Shown here in pieces: positions 27,101 to 42,100 of a stretch of DNA of 64,000 bases (position 1 is its first letter; every line of letters starts with the position of its first letter). Location: positions 8,408,820 through 8,472,819 of the forward strand of contig CM067569.1 in NCBI GenBank assembly GCA_034336665.1, in the 5' to 3' direction. Both the position numbers and the translations under genes were made by a program. The notes beneath the pieces are model-generated. The model was not told where the DNA came from. It was given only the letters and a program-made list of their open reading frames with translations, and ran no database searches. This DNA is from Luscinia megarhynchos (Eukaryota; Chordata; Aves; Passeriformes; Turdidae).

Positions 27101-30100
27101 ACCACTTATTTCCTCAAGAGATGTGTTTAAGTTGTGCAGTGTTTTGAGGAGGGTTATAACTCCACTTATGAGCATGGCTTCTTCAAAGCCTACTTCAAAT
27201 ACTAATAAAGCACTAGGATTCCTATATGATGTACTTTTGTTTCCTAATGTACAGGGAGGTTAAATAATGTATGGTGGTAAAATTGGTGATAAAATTCCAT
27301 ATGGAGACCACATGTTCAGCTACAGCCATCAGATGAACTGTCTGATACTGTACACAGATAAGTTAGACTTTCCATTCTGAGGTTGTTAGTCAGAGCTTTT
27401 CAAGGAGACTGAGACAGAAATGTGTACAGGCCTTGTTGAGGTATGGCTGTGTGAATCTTTGAGAAATCAGCCAAGCATTTTAAATTCAGTATCCTTGGTA
27501 GGAGAGATTTTGTGAAGAAAGTGAGAAGTACTCCTGTACTCTTTTTCCTTAAAGACACATGGAAAAACAAACAAAATGCTTTGTCTCCTGTAAAACAAAT
27601 GATCATGTTTTGGGAAATGCTAAGTATAGTTTTCTTTTTGTTGCAAGTTATGGATGATCTTTTAAAGAGTGCTCCTATACAATAAACTGAAGTTAGAGTA
27701 AAAATTGCAAGCAACAGTAAGGTGTAGACCACCTTTAAAAATTACCTTGCAAGGCATATTGCACAAGTGCTAGTGTGCCCTTATACTTCTATTTCATTCT
27801 GTTTTTATTTTTTTGCTTTCCTTGCAACTATGCAATAGTGAATAAAACAAAAGCAGGAGCTAATTTGACTTCATTGTTGTTCCAGAGATGTCAGAGTCCT
27901 TTAATGGCATTTTAAGTGTATGAATACCAACAATAGGACATTTTCTTTCCTTTGTCAGAACCGATACAGAGCAGATTTGAACTGGATGAAAGGAGCTGGA
28001 TGGATAGCCACTGGGTCATTAAATGTGGAACAGGCTAAGAAGGCAGGAGAACTCATTAGTGAGGTGAGATTTCATGACAGCATGTAACAGAATTTGCTGC
28101 ATAATGTGTGCAAAATGTCTGTATAAAATTAAAATAATTTCCACTCAAAGGGGAAAGAAAAAGGCATACCACATGAAAGCCCTCAAAACCAGGGATAGGA
28201 CTGGTAATTAGAGGGAAACCAGATACCAAACACATACCAGTAGGAGTCCATATAGCCTTTGCAGAAACAAAGTAGGTGACAAATGATATTATGAATAATA
28301 ATGGCAATCAAACAGTGCTCAATTGCTACCCACTAGCCTACCTTTTTAATGAACCAAAACAGGAGAGATGATGAAAAAATGGAGACATTGGACCCAGAAC
28401 CTTCTTTTGTAAGAGATACACGTTTCCTTCTTGCTCGTTTTTCATATATATTCTTGCTAGCTATGGAAATTCATATAGATATATCTGTCTTTAGAGATAT
28501 CTATCTATCTATCATCTATCTATCTATCTACTCCAGTAGTTTTCATCCTTATTTCTCCCTATAACCGATATCACTTACAGGAGAAGGCAGACTCCAGAAT
28601 ACTTTGTGCCTGTCCCATCAGGCCTTCAAATGAAGTTCTGGTGGAAATGGTTAAAAGGTTCATAATATTCTGTTTCTGTTATTTCAGAGGTAGTCCTGCT
28701 GGTCAAATCTGTTGCTGTAAGAGATTGAATCCTGTGATTTTTCAATAATTATGATGCAGGAATAATGTGTCTATTCAGTTGGTGGTGTCTCAGAAAAACA
28801 CCAGTCATCCTTTCACAACTGACTGATTGCTAACACTACTTTTTTCCCCATATAATCATCCATTGTGAACAAGGATTTTTTTTTAGACACTATAAATGAG
28901 ATCCTCAGCTGGTGTCAAGCAAGGTAGCTTTATAAAAGCTGGTACAGTAATGCCAGCTGGAATAGTAACTGTGAATCTCTATAGGTAATCCATTTGGATG
29001 TTACTATAGTGAAATCTGCTGAGTAGAAATTTTTATCCCCTAGGTTGTTCATCTCAACCTTCTGTGAGTACTAAGTAATGTTAGGTTCCTTTGAGCCTTG
29101 TCCTTTCTTACATATGTGACTAGTCCTTCTAATATTGCTAAAAAATAATTACCAGAATATAATCTCTAGCAATTTTATGCAGAGATGTTCTGGCCAACAT
29201 TGCTTTGTCTCCAAATCTGATTTAGACAAGGCATAAACCACTTTTGTTCCCTCTTAAACTCAGTAAGATTGCTCATTTTAAAGATATTACTTTTGGAAGT
29301 CAAAACATTTTTTATAAGCTTATAATACTTTAAAGTGCTTATGTGTTTTACATTGGTATTTTTAGTCTTTGAAGGGTCAAGATGTTGCTTCAAATAAACT
29401 TCTGTAAGTCACAGCTCAGTTTAAAGGAAAATGGCAAGCCATGAGTTTATCTCATTTGGAAATTTTGGAATTTGCATTCCAAATTTGCATTTGGAAAATT
29501 TAGTATGTGCTATTTGGAGAAGTGATGAGGGTATTGATGGATTTAAGACAACTCCTGCAGGAAGGGAAGCTTTTATGACCTGGCCAAATGGAAAAAGTAT
29601 CATTTTTTCATTGAGCTGCCTACACCTTAATTATGTATATATAACAAGACCAGGAAGCTCTCAGAAGCTGCTATGAGTCCTTAGCAGCAAGCAAAATGAA
29701 TATCATTATCTAGAAGATGTGCCACAACAATTAAGTACAGTGTCAATGACTGCACAGATTTGCTGCAGGTTTAAGGAGGTAACCTAAACCCCTAAACAAT
29801 AAGTTAAATAGTTGCTGCTATTAACACACTACAATTTATCATTCCTTGCTTAAAGGAACTATAAATTAAAAATGCAATTGGTCGTACTCTATTTGAAGTA
29901 ATGTGGAAAATATTTTAAAATCCTGAGTTCTGGAGTATTTAGGTAAGCAGAACCTGATTTTGAAATATTTTTCTTAAAGATTAATATTAATTGGCAAAAG
30001 GTTATTGTTAAATTGAAACAAATATTAATCTGAAAGTACCTAGGACATAAAGATGAGGAAAGAGGAATAATAATTATGTTCACAAATTCACTCTAATCTC

Positions 30101-33100
30101 CAGCAACCTATGATTTTTCTCTTTCAAATAGCATGAAAGAGCAGCACAAAATTCACAGCTTTGATCTTTTTCTGCTCAACAGAAGAAGTACCGTCAGCAT
30201 CCATATGCTTTGAAGTTTACCAGTATTAAAGACACTCCTGAGATGATCCAGGCTAGAATTAGTTATAACCAGGCTGTGGATGTAAGTTATAATGTATATA
30301 CATTATGATTATAAGAGTGGTATCCTCTTTGAACGACCTGATTGAAGCACTGGCTTTCTCTCTCTCTCTTTCTCTGAGATTATCCTTGGGAACCATGAAA
30401 CTTCTGTACTCTGGTGTGGTGCATCCCACAAAGAGCATCTTTCTAACTTGGACTGGGAAGAGATCCCACAGAAGTGAATGGGATTTTCATACAGAAAGCA
30501 CTTTCTGTCCCATTTATTTTCAGAAGTAAAATTTAGGAGTAAAACTAACCTTTGACTTTTAAAGCATTTTGGCCTTTTAATATGTATTAAGGAAGAACAT
30601 GTTTTGGGTTCTTTCCCCTTTTCAAACAGATCTTTCAAATTTCAGTTTCTGCATATTCTTTGGAAACAAAATGTAAGGCAGCTTGACAAGGAAGGAAAAA
30701 TAAATTATTTCAAGCTGTCATCCTGCTGAGAGAGAAATCCAGGAGGGGAAACCTTAAAGGGAAGAATTGAGGCTGTTTGGTGTTTAAACATGTTTATTTT
30801 TAATAGAAGAGCGATTTAAAAATATTGTAGACTTAACTGGGATAATACAGAAGTGAATAATAAGCAAAAGTCACTCAAAAAAGACAAGTTTCAAACATGA
30901 GAGGATGTTTTATTGTGAAAATAGATATTTTTAAAGTGAAGGAGAAGATGAAAGACTTTGTGTAAAACACATGCTATTGTAATACTTTTGGTGTCTATGT
31001 CTTTGGTTTAATTAATAAGATCCAAAAGGCTTACATCTCAGGCAGGATAAAATAAGTCATTTTGTTCCACTGAGCCACAGTCAAAATCAGTCTGGTGCTC
31101 TACTTCTTCACACATGGAGCTCTCATTAATTTTCCTCTTATGGAGCTGCAACACAAGTGGACCCAGCTGCCAAAAAAGTGTCAGATGGGTGAAATGGAGG
31201 GGTCCATCCTAATCTAGAGGGTCTGGAACTCTCCTGCAGAAATAACAGCCTGGGGAAGGCAGGCCAGGTGCTCCAGCCATGGGCCATACCTGAGGCCAAG
31301 AAAAGGGGTTTGTCTGTACCCATCTGAAAGTTACGACCCCATGTAAGAAGAAAACTAGGCTGGCAAAGAAAAAATGATAAGAGAAGGAGAACTCTGCACA
31401 GCCATTGCAGGGCAAGTTCCAGTTCCAGTTAATTGCACAGAGCTCCTCTTACCTGTCTGCAGACATCTGAAAGTTGTCCTGGGCCAGCTCTGTGTTCTTC
31501 CTCCAAGGGCTGATGTGAGTGGCACACACACACCTCTTCTATGATGGGATAAATCACCTTCTGAGGTGTTTAAATCTCTTCCCCTTGGCTATTGAGGACC
31601 CCTTTGCAACGGATTCTGGAAAATAATTTGGAGCAATTGCACAGAGAGCTACCATCCCATTTATCTGCTAAAACTGAACACCTTTGGAGAGGTGTTTGTT
31701 CTGATCTTCAACTCTCTGTATTTCTGTGGAATTTCAAAGAGTTAGTGGGCTACTCATTGCTGCACACTCAATTATTACTGTTTATTTTTCTTCTCCCCAC
31801 TCACATATGTTAAAAATTTTATGAAATTAATATTCAAATATCTGAATTTTCATATACATTGATTTACACACTCAAAACTTCAAGGAGCTCCTCTCTAGCA
31901 TACTCCAGCTGATAAGTGTATCAGGCTCCCAAAGCCTTTTGAATCCATTTTGACAGATACAATTACCTGTATTTATTAATGCCTCTGCTGCTTTTCTGTA
32001 GTGTTTGCTTTCCATAAACTTAATTGTTAATGTTTTTGTTTGAACTAATGATTGAACATATAGAGAGTACTTGCCACTGAAATTCATCTCTGTTTTCAGA
32101 GGCTGTACAAGGAGCATGGAGAGAGTATAAAGCATCAGTATACACCAACGACAGATCTTCCTGAAATCCTTCAAGCCAAATTAAATGCTATGAATATCAG
32201 TGAGGTATAAACCTGACCTTTAATATTTTAAAGGAAAGGGAAAATGTTGATAGTGCTCTGCTGTTTGTCCTAAACAGGAAATCATACTAGATTTCTTTCC
32301 TTTCCCCATTATATGATCATTCTGTGGTCTAAATATTTCTGAAGTAAGGCAAGAAATCAAACTTCTTATCCAATTTCACCTACATTAGAAAGATTAAGAA
32401 TGAACAAACAAATAGTCTTTTATAATGGGCATTTGTCTTGCAATAATTCCTGTTGTGCATTGATAGTTTCATTTGTGTTTTCCCTCTGCATTAGAACAGA
32501 ATGAAATGTGGTAACACTTCTGGGATATCAATAATGCTGCGAGCCCAGCCTTCTGAACAGCAAACCTTCTTTATTTCTGTTCCATATTCCCTAGACTCGC
32601 TACAAGGAGTCCTGGAGAAGGATGCAAGGTGGTGGCTATCAGCTGAAACTGGATGCCATCCCCTTCCAGGCAGCCAAGGCTTCGGGTGAAATCATAAGTG
32701 ATGTACGTGAACTCTCTGCTGATATTGTGCAGTGACCTGTCAGTCACTCCAGACTGCACCTGCCCTGCTGAGTGACTCTTGATGGAAACAGCATGTCCAG
32801 CCAGCTCTGCCTCTGGGAGACATCTGGCCTCAGACTAGTTAGAGCTGCCTTTGGAGGTGCAGCCACAGTGAGGTGTTAAGGGTAAATAAGCAAAGGCAGG
32901 TTGGAGAAGGCAAAGCTGAGCAGTTTGCCTGCTGCAGGCTGGTCAATCACAGGGATTGCAGTTGGGTGAGGTCTTCCTAGAACCCACTGAAGCTTCATTC
33001 AGACCTATTATTATACTCAATATTAGAATTTACTGTATTATGAACAATATATGCATTATGAAAACCCTTTGATTCAGGTTTTAACTAATACTTCTCTTTA

Positions 33101-36100
33101 CTCCTATCCACATTTCTCTCCCTATTTCTTTTTAGCACAAATATAAGGAGGCATTTGAGAAAATGAAAGGGCAGATGGCTGGCTCGTGTGGCCTGGATGG
33201 TGACATTCGTATTGCTCATTCAGTCCATGCAACATCTCTGCAGAGTGATGTAAGTACAAGGAAGAAGTTAGGGACATCCTTGAATTGGTTTCCTAACTGT
33301 GAGTAGTTCCTCAAGGAAGAGGCACTTAGCTGTGGACTAGCTGTGGAATAGCCTAGTTATTTAAAACTAGGGGCTTTCTGTCCCACTTTCCAGATATTTT
33401 AATATAATCATGATATTCTTGCCATTCTTCTACGTTATTTACAGTAACATTAATTTGACAGTAAGAGAAGCCTGTGTTCTAGCACACTCTGCTTCATACC
33501 ACCAGTGCCTATCACAGAATATTTTACTCTGTGAAAGCATCACTCAGATGCAGGTCTAATTGAGAATTAGCACTGGTCTTTGTACAGAAGTAAATTAAAT
33601 TAGTTATTCAGTGTTTATTTTCAATTGATTGTTTTTCTGAAAGACCAAAGGATGAATGAGTCTATGGAATTTCATGTTGTACTTTTTTGGTTGGACAATG
33701 GTTCCCATCTGGTCTTGACCTGTTGTTTGCTTTCCATCATTTGTTGTTTGCTTATAAGAATTGTAAATCTTCAGTGCATTTTGCAGGCTGTGGCTTGATC
33801 CAGAAAGCAGTGAAGTACATGAGAGTGTGTTCATGGTCCTCAAAAGTGCTGTTCTTTTAGTGATGGCAGGCTTAGACAAACAGGTAACAGAAAGTGTCTG
33901 AGGAATTCATCCATCTGTCAGGTTACTCTAAGTCATTTGATGACCACCAATAACTCTGGATTGTTCATTTTCCCAATGAACAGCCTGAACATCTCAAATT
34001 TGCATAATCTAATTAGGACCTGTCATGTGAAAAAAGTTCTTTGAAGATTTCTGCATCTTTCTTCTCCTGAACAGAGACAAGAAGTAAAAAAAAACAACCC
34101 AGCACTAAAAATTCGTCTAAAATTATGAAACTAAACTGGCCAAATCAAAAAATATTTTGACCTGAGGGTTTGTTCTAAGGCTAATATTAATAAGGCTGCT
34201 TGCCTGTTTTACTCAGGCAGTAGCTGCCCCTTTTTGTGACACTTTCTAAAACATGCAGTGAATTAGCACTTCTCTTGCCAGTTTGGTTGATTTTATATAT
34301 TTGATGCATCAAGTTTTAATAAAAGCTAACTAAATAAATTATCTCATCTTAATTGAATATAATATAGATGGCTACTTTTTGATAAAGAATAGGCTGCCAC
34401 ATATTCTAATTATAATTATTGATCTTTCACAGTATGGTTAAACAACTTAGGGAACTTGTGTTAAAAAGAATAATTTATACTGCAAAATGGAAGAAATGCG
34501 AGGAACGTCTCTTCTGATCAAAACCTGAATTTTAATTACTTTGCTGTGATATCTATGTGATCTCCTTTAATAGGTGAAATACAAGCAAGGTTTTGAGGAC
34601 ACAAAGTCTCAGTTCCACCTGCCACTGGATATGATACACTTGGTGCACGCCAGGAAAGCCCAGTCCCTGGTCAGTGAGCAGGAGTACAGGCAGCTGCTGC
34701 ACCAGTACACTGCCCTGGCTGATGATGTGAGGCTGCAGTGTGCCAAGAACGCCTACAAACTGCAGAGTGAGGTAATGGCAAAGTGCCCCACCTCGGATTG
34801 TAGAGAGATAAAGCCTTTAATATTGGGTGGAGAAGGGTTTTCAGGTGAGGGTGATTGGACAGTTGGTAGAAATATTCTTTTTAAGGTCTTTCTAACAGTG
34901 AAAACCCTTTACCAACTGTGTTTACAACTTGGTTTGGATCAGGGTGAAATTTCACGTGTGCTTTCACAAGAAAGATTTTATTTGTAATACATGTATAGCC
35001 CTGGCCCAAGACACATCCACTGAAATTCTAAGGATAAGCTTGACTCCCTGTGTAGTCTTGGGTAAAATTAACAAAAGAATGCCTTATAAATCTGTAGGCA
35101 GAGCCTTGAGCAAAGTGTTTTTCATAGACCACATTGCCCTGCAGACCTTAGAAGGGGCTGTATCTTAAAAACATACCTGGCCACAAAATGCTCAAAATGC
35201 TGCTGTATATCACCTTAACACTTTCAGCCAACAGACTTAGAGATGGCAGACTCTGTCCAAACAAGTGTAACATCAGATTGTTGTGTTACCCTAATTTGGG
35301 TGAAACACACATAATCAGAGATTCTGAGGCAGGTTTCCATCCATCCTACTCCTCACCCTTCCCATTATCAAATTGTATTGTATTGTATTGTATTGTACTG
35401 TAAGATATTTATCAGGAACCTATTGGTAACTTTTGAAAAATCAGTATTTCCATGGAGTCACTGCTAGGTTTGGTGGTCCAGAAAATATTTTAATGAAGTG
35501 TATGCAGTGCTATTTTTCCTTGGTGTTCCTTGCTTATATTATGACCATTCAGAGCTGTTAAAAATCAAGATTAGTTTGTCTGCAGTTTCTCTTACTTAAA
35601 AGAGATAGAAAAAAACTTATTTTTTTATGTTTTTATAAACTGGTCTTATTTTATGTATATTTATAAATCAATAATATCTACCTGTGATTTATGTGTTATA
35701 TATATGAAGAAAATTTATGTACCTAGAAAGGGTTTTTTCAAGGTTACAGATGGAAGACAAGAGTTGAAGCAGCATTTGGTGCTCATGAGGCTCAGTAGTC
35801 CTCAGAATCCTGTCAGGGCTGTATCCACAGAGACACATTCATAAACACAAGATCTTAGGGCAATGTGCATGAACTCTCTGTGCTAGATACTCATTTTAAT
35901 GGATCTATTGTACATTTTTGGGTGAATAAATATAGGGTATCTCAACTTCAAAGTCATAATTACTTCTGCTTGGTTTTCCTTAGAATTTGTATCGGTCTGA
36001 CATGAACTTCATGCGAGGCGTTGGATGTATTACCCCGGGGGCCCTGGAGATTGAAGGGAAGAAGAAAGCTTCTGAACTCATCAGCGAGGTAACAAAAGAG

Positions 36101-39100
36101 GGTTTTGATTTCTCCACTATGAACAAGAGTTTGCCAGATGTCTTTCTATTAGACTGGGCTGGCAAAGTGACTCACAGGGTAATGCCAGAGTCCCTCCCCT
36201 TGTGTTTGATCATTCTGCTCGTGTCCTAACTGCAGATGGGTGAACCTGATGGAGTTTTAGGCTTTGCAAACTTTGCTAACTTATTTTGCAAATCTTTGCT
36301 CCTGTGTTTCAGACCCAGCAGGTGGTTATTTTATGTTACTTATTTAGGAATTTAAATAGGCTTTTTAAACTAAAAATAAAGCTGTGCCTATCTGTAGTAA
36401 GTACCTAGTACTATTTGTCCCAAGTTAGAATGAGCTCTGCAGTGCCCAGAATATTAGAGGGTCCTCATCTCTGCTCCTTCTTTACAGTCTGTTTTTCACC
36501 TGCTGCTTTTGTGTGCTATTGTTTTTCTCCCTCTGGAGCTGGACTTTTATTTCATTTGTTATGCTCTCTTCCTACAGTCTCTCCTAGTTTCAAATCTTAC
36601 ACCTTTTGCTCATATTCACATAGATGTGAAACAAGGAAAAGTAGGAATGTTCTAGGGAACAAATCCCTGCTTGCAGTGGCCTTGCAGTTGTTTTTGCTCA
36701 CAATTGACATTGGGCCACAGGCCAGGTGAAACTTTTTTTTCCTCACAAAAAAAAAAATCCAATGGGCTTGTTCAGCTCCTTCTCTCTTTGGACTGGATTT
36801 CCCTGTGCTGTAATTCCCACTACCCTGGGTTAATGACACCAAGGGATGAAATAACCTCATTACTGTTTTCAGCATATTCAGCACAGCAGCACTTTTCTTT
36901 CACTATTCCCTATTTACTTTCCATTTCCCCTGTGAGACTTGAATGCACCTAACTCAAAAGAGCAAAAGATAAATTAGTCTAAGGATTAATAGACAAACTA
37001 GAGTTTTAAACACAAGAAGCAGTACTAGACCAGTGGATTTGGAAAAAAATCCCTTATCTGACAAGGCAATTTCCTTATTCTGCTCCTTTTTCTTTGTGTG
37101 TGAACTCAGAGTAAATACCGTCAGCAGCCGCATTCCTTCAAGTACACGTCGGTGACAGACTCTCCTGGCCTCCTTCATGCAAAATTCAGCAATATGATTG
37201 CTAATGAGGTAGGCTCTCCTAACGTGAATCACAAAATATGCTTTTCAAAATGCAGCAAGCTGGGGATGGAGAACTGGGAAAGAGACAGCCCTGTTCTGAA
37301 AGCAAAATGCATCAAAATAAGCAAAAGCATCATTGATTTGTGCCTTTTCACAATTAGATCACTTTTTTTTCCTTTTTTTGGCTTTCAAATACTTAATTCC
37401 ATTTTCAATTCAATCTCTTTCAAAAACCTCACATAGTATCCATACAACAGAGTTGTATTATCAAGTTTTTTGCATGAAACAGACTCAAAAATCAGGACTG
37501 TGGGGTGTTCTAAAGGGAGCTCATTTGCATAGTATGATTCACCTTTGAGGGCTCCTCAAGAAGCCTTTTCTTTTTTAGAAAAGAATCACTTTTCTAAATT
37601 CTGAAAAAAAACCACGACAAAACCTATAGAAAAATTATCAAAACCATATATATAGCTTGAAAAAAAAATTAAAATTAGAAAATATGCCCAGTCTCCCAGA
37701 AATGCTTGCTTTTTTATTTTCCACACATTCATAATGCCCCTGATATTCTTAGGTCTACTTTTGCCCTACTGGGAACATAACAATACAAGGCTGAGAATGT
37801 ATGGTTTGACATCATCATATATTTATAAAAATTAGTGTAGTTGTCCTTTATGCCCTGCAAAATCCCCACATCTTTATGCTCAGAAAAAAACTTTGCCATT
37901 TCAATGATACACTCAGCGCTTTTCCATGATGGCTGACTACAGCTGTCACAATCATTAACAACTTAAGTACTGCTGTTGTATTACTGAAACAAGAGAGGAA
38001 ATTCATTTCAGTTGTCTCTTTGATGTCTTTGCCAGCGCCTGTATAAAGCAGCAGGAGAGGACAGCCGGCACCACTACACACCAACGCTGGGTCTGCCAGA
38101 GTTTACACGGGCAAGAATAAATGCAGCCAACCTCAGTGATGTAAGGATTTGTTCTGTATTCCTTACGATTTATCTCAGGTGCAGGATGAATTGTGCAGTG
38201 GCAAGGAAGATGGATAGGTAGAGGAAATTTGAGGTCTATTCTATTTATGCTTTCCCTGATTTGATTATAATGATATTTATCTCCATTAGCATATATATGA
38301 TTGTGAGTAAATTAAATCTACATAAAGAACGAGACTTGTTTTGTCTGAGTAAGTAGGATTTCCCAAAGATAATTTAAAAAGAAATTCCTTTGATTATAAA
38401 GAATGAGACTGTAACACAGAATAACAAATGAAAGATGGTTGCTTTGTTTGTTCCTTTGTGCATTTAAAAGTAAAGCAGCAGTCTACATGCGCCTTTCTCA
38501 CTTTAGGCAAAATACAGAGAATCTTGGCATAATCTACGTGCTCAAGGCTACAAGCTAACAATGGAAGCACTCCCATTCCAGACTGCCAGGGCCTCCAGAG
38601 AAATTGCCAGTGATGTGAGTTGAATGATTCAACCTCCCTTCTTGCCTAATTTCTGTTAACTTCATGTAAAACAATGTCTAAAGCAGATTTTACTGAATTA
38701 AAGCAACTCCATAACCATGTGAGACAAGTGTGAGACAGAATATATTACTTATGAATGAGATTCTTTGTGTGAATTAGGAAAAAAAAGAAGAGGAAGAATC
38801 GCTGCTAATCGGGAACCAAGCCAGGTTAAACATCTTCCATTGGGAAACAGCAAATGAATTAAATATTTGAAAACAGAAAAAACAGAAATTCTGCTCTTTT
38901 TTAGGCTTTTGGCTCCCCATATTATAAAGTGCCCACTAACTCTGTCCACCCTGTTTTGAGCTGACTTTTGGAAGTGTTTAATGTTTTCAAATTGAAATGA
39001 AGTCATAAAAAGCTGAGAGTTCTTTGAATCCCCAAAAATCTGGAGTTACCTGTCTGGTTAGGAAGCAAAAATCAGTGCAAGTTCCTGTAAATATGTATTC

Positions 39101-42100
39101 CCCTTAGAGGAAACAAGTCATCTTATCCTTATAAATATCCTATCATTTGGATTGTCATATACCTCATGGTACCCATTTCTCAGAAAGCCTAAGTTCATCC
39201 CTCCTTCACAAGATATGTAATAAATTCAAGGAAGATGTAGAAAGTCTTCATTTTGTGTAGTATTTAGTTGCATACTTTGTCTCGAATGTGATAAAATATG
39301 GATATATTTCACATGTGTTTAATGAAGCAACAATTTCTAGCTGTAATTTATAATATATACTTAACCATATTTTGCAGAGTGCTTTTGGTTACAGCTTCAG
39401 ATCTGCTCTAGAGGGTACAAGTCCATAATAGAATTACATCCACTTACGACAGATCTGAATTTGGCCCTTCATCTTCACAGCACTTTATAAACATTAGATG
39501 CTGTAATTTAATCCCCACAACTCTCTTGTGTGGTAGATAAGTGTTATTATCCCATTTCAACTACATTATGAACTCTTCAGGGCCCAGGCCTTCCCTTTAA
39601 AGTTCTAAGCACCCTGTTGATGCTGTATAAATAAGCATTATCATCATCATCACTATTTCACAGAGAGGATAAATGCAAGATCACAGGGAGAGTCATAGTC
39701 CCAGCTAAGATGAGAATGAGGGTTGCTGGTTCTTATTCTTTCCAGGAAAACTGAATTTACTCTTTAAAATAGCTGGGTGGCATTTGCAAATCTGAAGGCT
39801 ACAGAGTGCATGGTGTTTTGCTTTTGTAAAGATTTTTTTTTCCTTCTTTGTCTTTTGTTTGTTTCTCTCACATTCTCAATCTTAGCCATGGGAATAAAAT
39901 TTTCAGAGAGATAATAGAGGTACGTGATTTGAGGTTAAACATGATCAATTTTTGGGTGTATTCAGAAAATGCAATGAGATGCACTTAACTTCTATGTTGC
40001 ATCTCCTGTGCTATTTAAATTTGAGAGCAATGAGATATTCAAACAGTTGCTTTCTAATGCTACATACATGCTGGTTTTACAGAAAACATAGATGTTTCAG
40101 TAATTTATCTTAAGTTATTTGTCTTATTTGTTATTTGTAATAGCCAATCTAAGTTTGGCCCACTTTCACATTTACCCTTTTCCTAAAACTTTTAGTACCA
40201 ATACAAACACAATTTTGTGATGGAGAGAGGAAAATGCATTGGTGCCAGAAGCGTTCTGGATGACGCCAGGTTGCTGCACTGCTTGCACGCTGCCAAATTG
40301 CAGAGTGGACAGGAGTACAAGAAGGGATCCCAGGATGTGTGGTCTCAGTTTCACCTGCCCATGGACATGGTCAATCTTGTCCATGCCAGGAGAGCCCAGG
40401 CCTTAGCGAGTGACCAAGATTACAGAAAGAGACTCCATGAATTTACAGCACTCCCAGAAGACATGAAGATGAAGTGGGCCAAAAGAGCCCACATGCTACA
40501 GAGTGAGGTAAAATCTTTATTTTGGACCCTACCAGCATGTACTGCTGAGCCTGCCTAGAGAGGGACAGGGAGTTAGCTGATTGCCACGTCCTTTTAACAT
40601 GTAGGGGAGAACAAAAATGAAGAATGGGTGACTGGATTAAAGTCATACAGTGAGACACCATGGCTCTGAAGTGAAATCAGGATTGTTGGAATTGCAGGCA
40701 CTTTGCCGACTCTCACTTTTTATTGGGTCTGCCTGATTTTCTTTAATAGATTAGGATGTAAAAGCAAGCTTTAATGTGAGTAAAGAAAGAGTAATGTGTC
40801 CTCCTAGAAATGGGGTTAACGAGGAACCATGAACCAGATAAAATAATTAGTATTCCTGACTTGAACTCACCTCATAAAATGATTTCAAAAGAGGTTCTTT
40901 TACGCCCAGTACAAACAGGTTATTACTTACTGCTTTGAGTCATGCTAATTCACTCGTGGGGCCTTCTCTTGTAACTTGCATATGATACATTATTTAATTC
41001 CTGGTGGAACGAACAAATGCAAACAGTTTGGCTTTACGATCTGATATGTGCATGGCAAATGAAAAACCTCAAAATGTGAATATTAACCAGAGAGTTTTCT
41101 AAAAAACCGTAATAGCTGTGGATACAAAACTGATAGTTAATGATTTTCATTTTTAACAGCATCGCTATAAATCAGACCTGAACTTCATGAAAGGAGTTGG
41201 TTGGATGGCTCTGAGATCTCCGCAGATAGAAAGTGTAAAGAAGGCTGGAGAGCTCATCAGTGAGGTAACTGATAAATCTTTCATGGGATAGCAAGTCTGT
41301 AGGAATTGTTTACCATCAAGGCTCCTCGTTACATGACACTTACGAATGTAGCTTATCATTTCCTTTTGATGTGGGAGCCTGTTTATACAAGGTGTAAGTT
41401 ACCAAGCAGCAGTATGGGAGATGCAAGTCCACTGTGTGACACCTGCTGAATATTTTCCATTCCAAATGAAACACAAGAGTATAAGCAAAACATGTAGTAA
41501 TAAATAGATGCAGGAAACTCCATTATGAAATTCTAAGCAGGTGGTTATGGAAGTTGTATAGAAAGATACAGCACTGACAACCACACTGAAGGGGCATTTG
41601 CCTGCTCAGTATCATGCATTAATGGAGAGAAATTATGAGCTGTCAAAAGTGTAGTGTTCAAAAGCTTTTTGCATGTGAATTTTTAGTGGGAAGTCCTTTG
41701 CATAGACACACGCACAAAAAAGTTCTGTGCCTGATACAAAGGCACCCCCAGTCCCTAGCTGAAAGTGCAACTGAGACTAAAGCAGAACAGCAGCTTCAGA
41801 AGAGAGTCTTTTATGTTTTACCCCAGTTATCACACTCTTGGAATTCTTATATATCATTAACAGAAACATCTTGTGTTTTTTTTCCTTTGTTTGGTTTTGT
41901 TGCCTCCTGCCCCTCTCAGATAAAGTACCGTCAGAAGCCAGAAAGTCTGAAGTTCACTGCTGTGGTTGACTCTCCAAGTTTGATTCATGCCAAAAACAGC
42001 TACCTCCAGTGCAATGATGTAGGTTACTTCTAGCATATAAGTGATCTTAACTTTTGCTGTACCATAATGCATAAAAGAATTGATCTTGACATTGCTTCCA

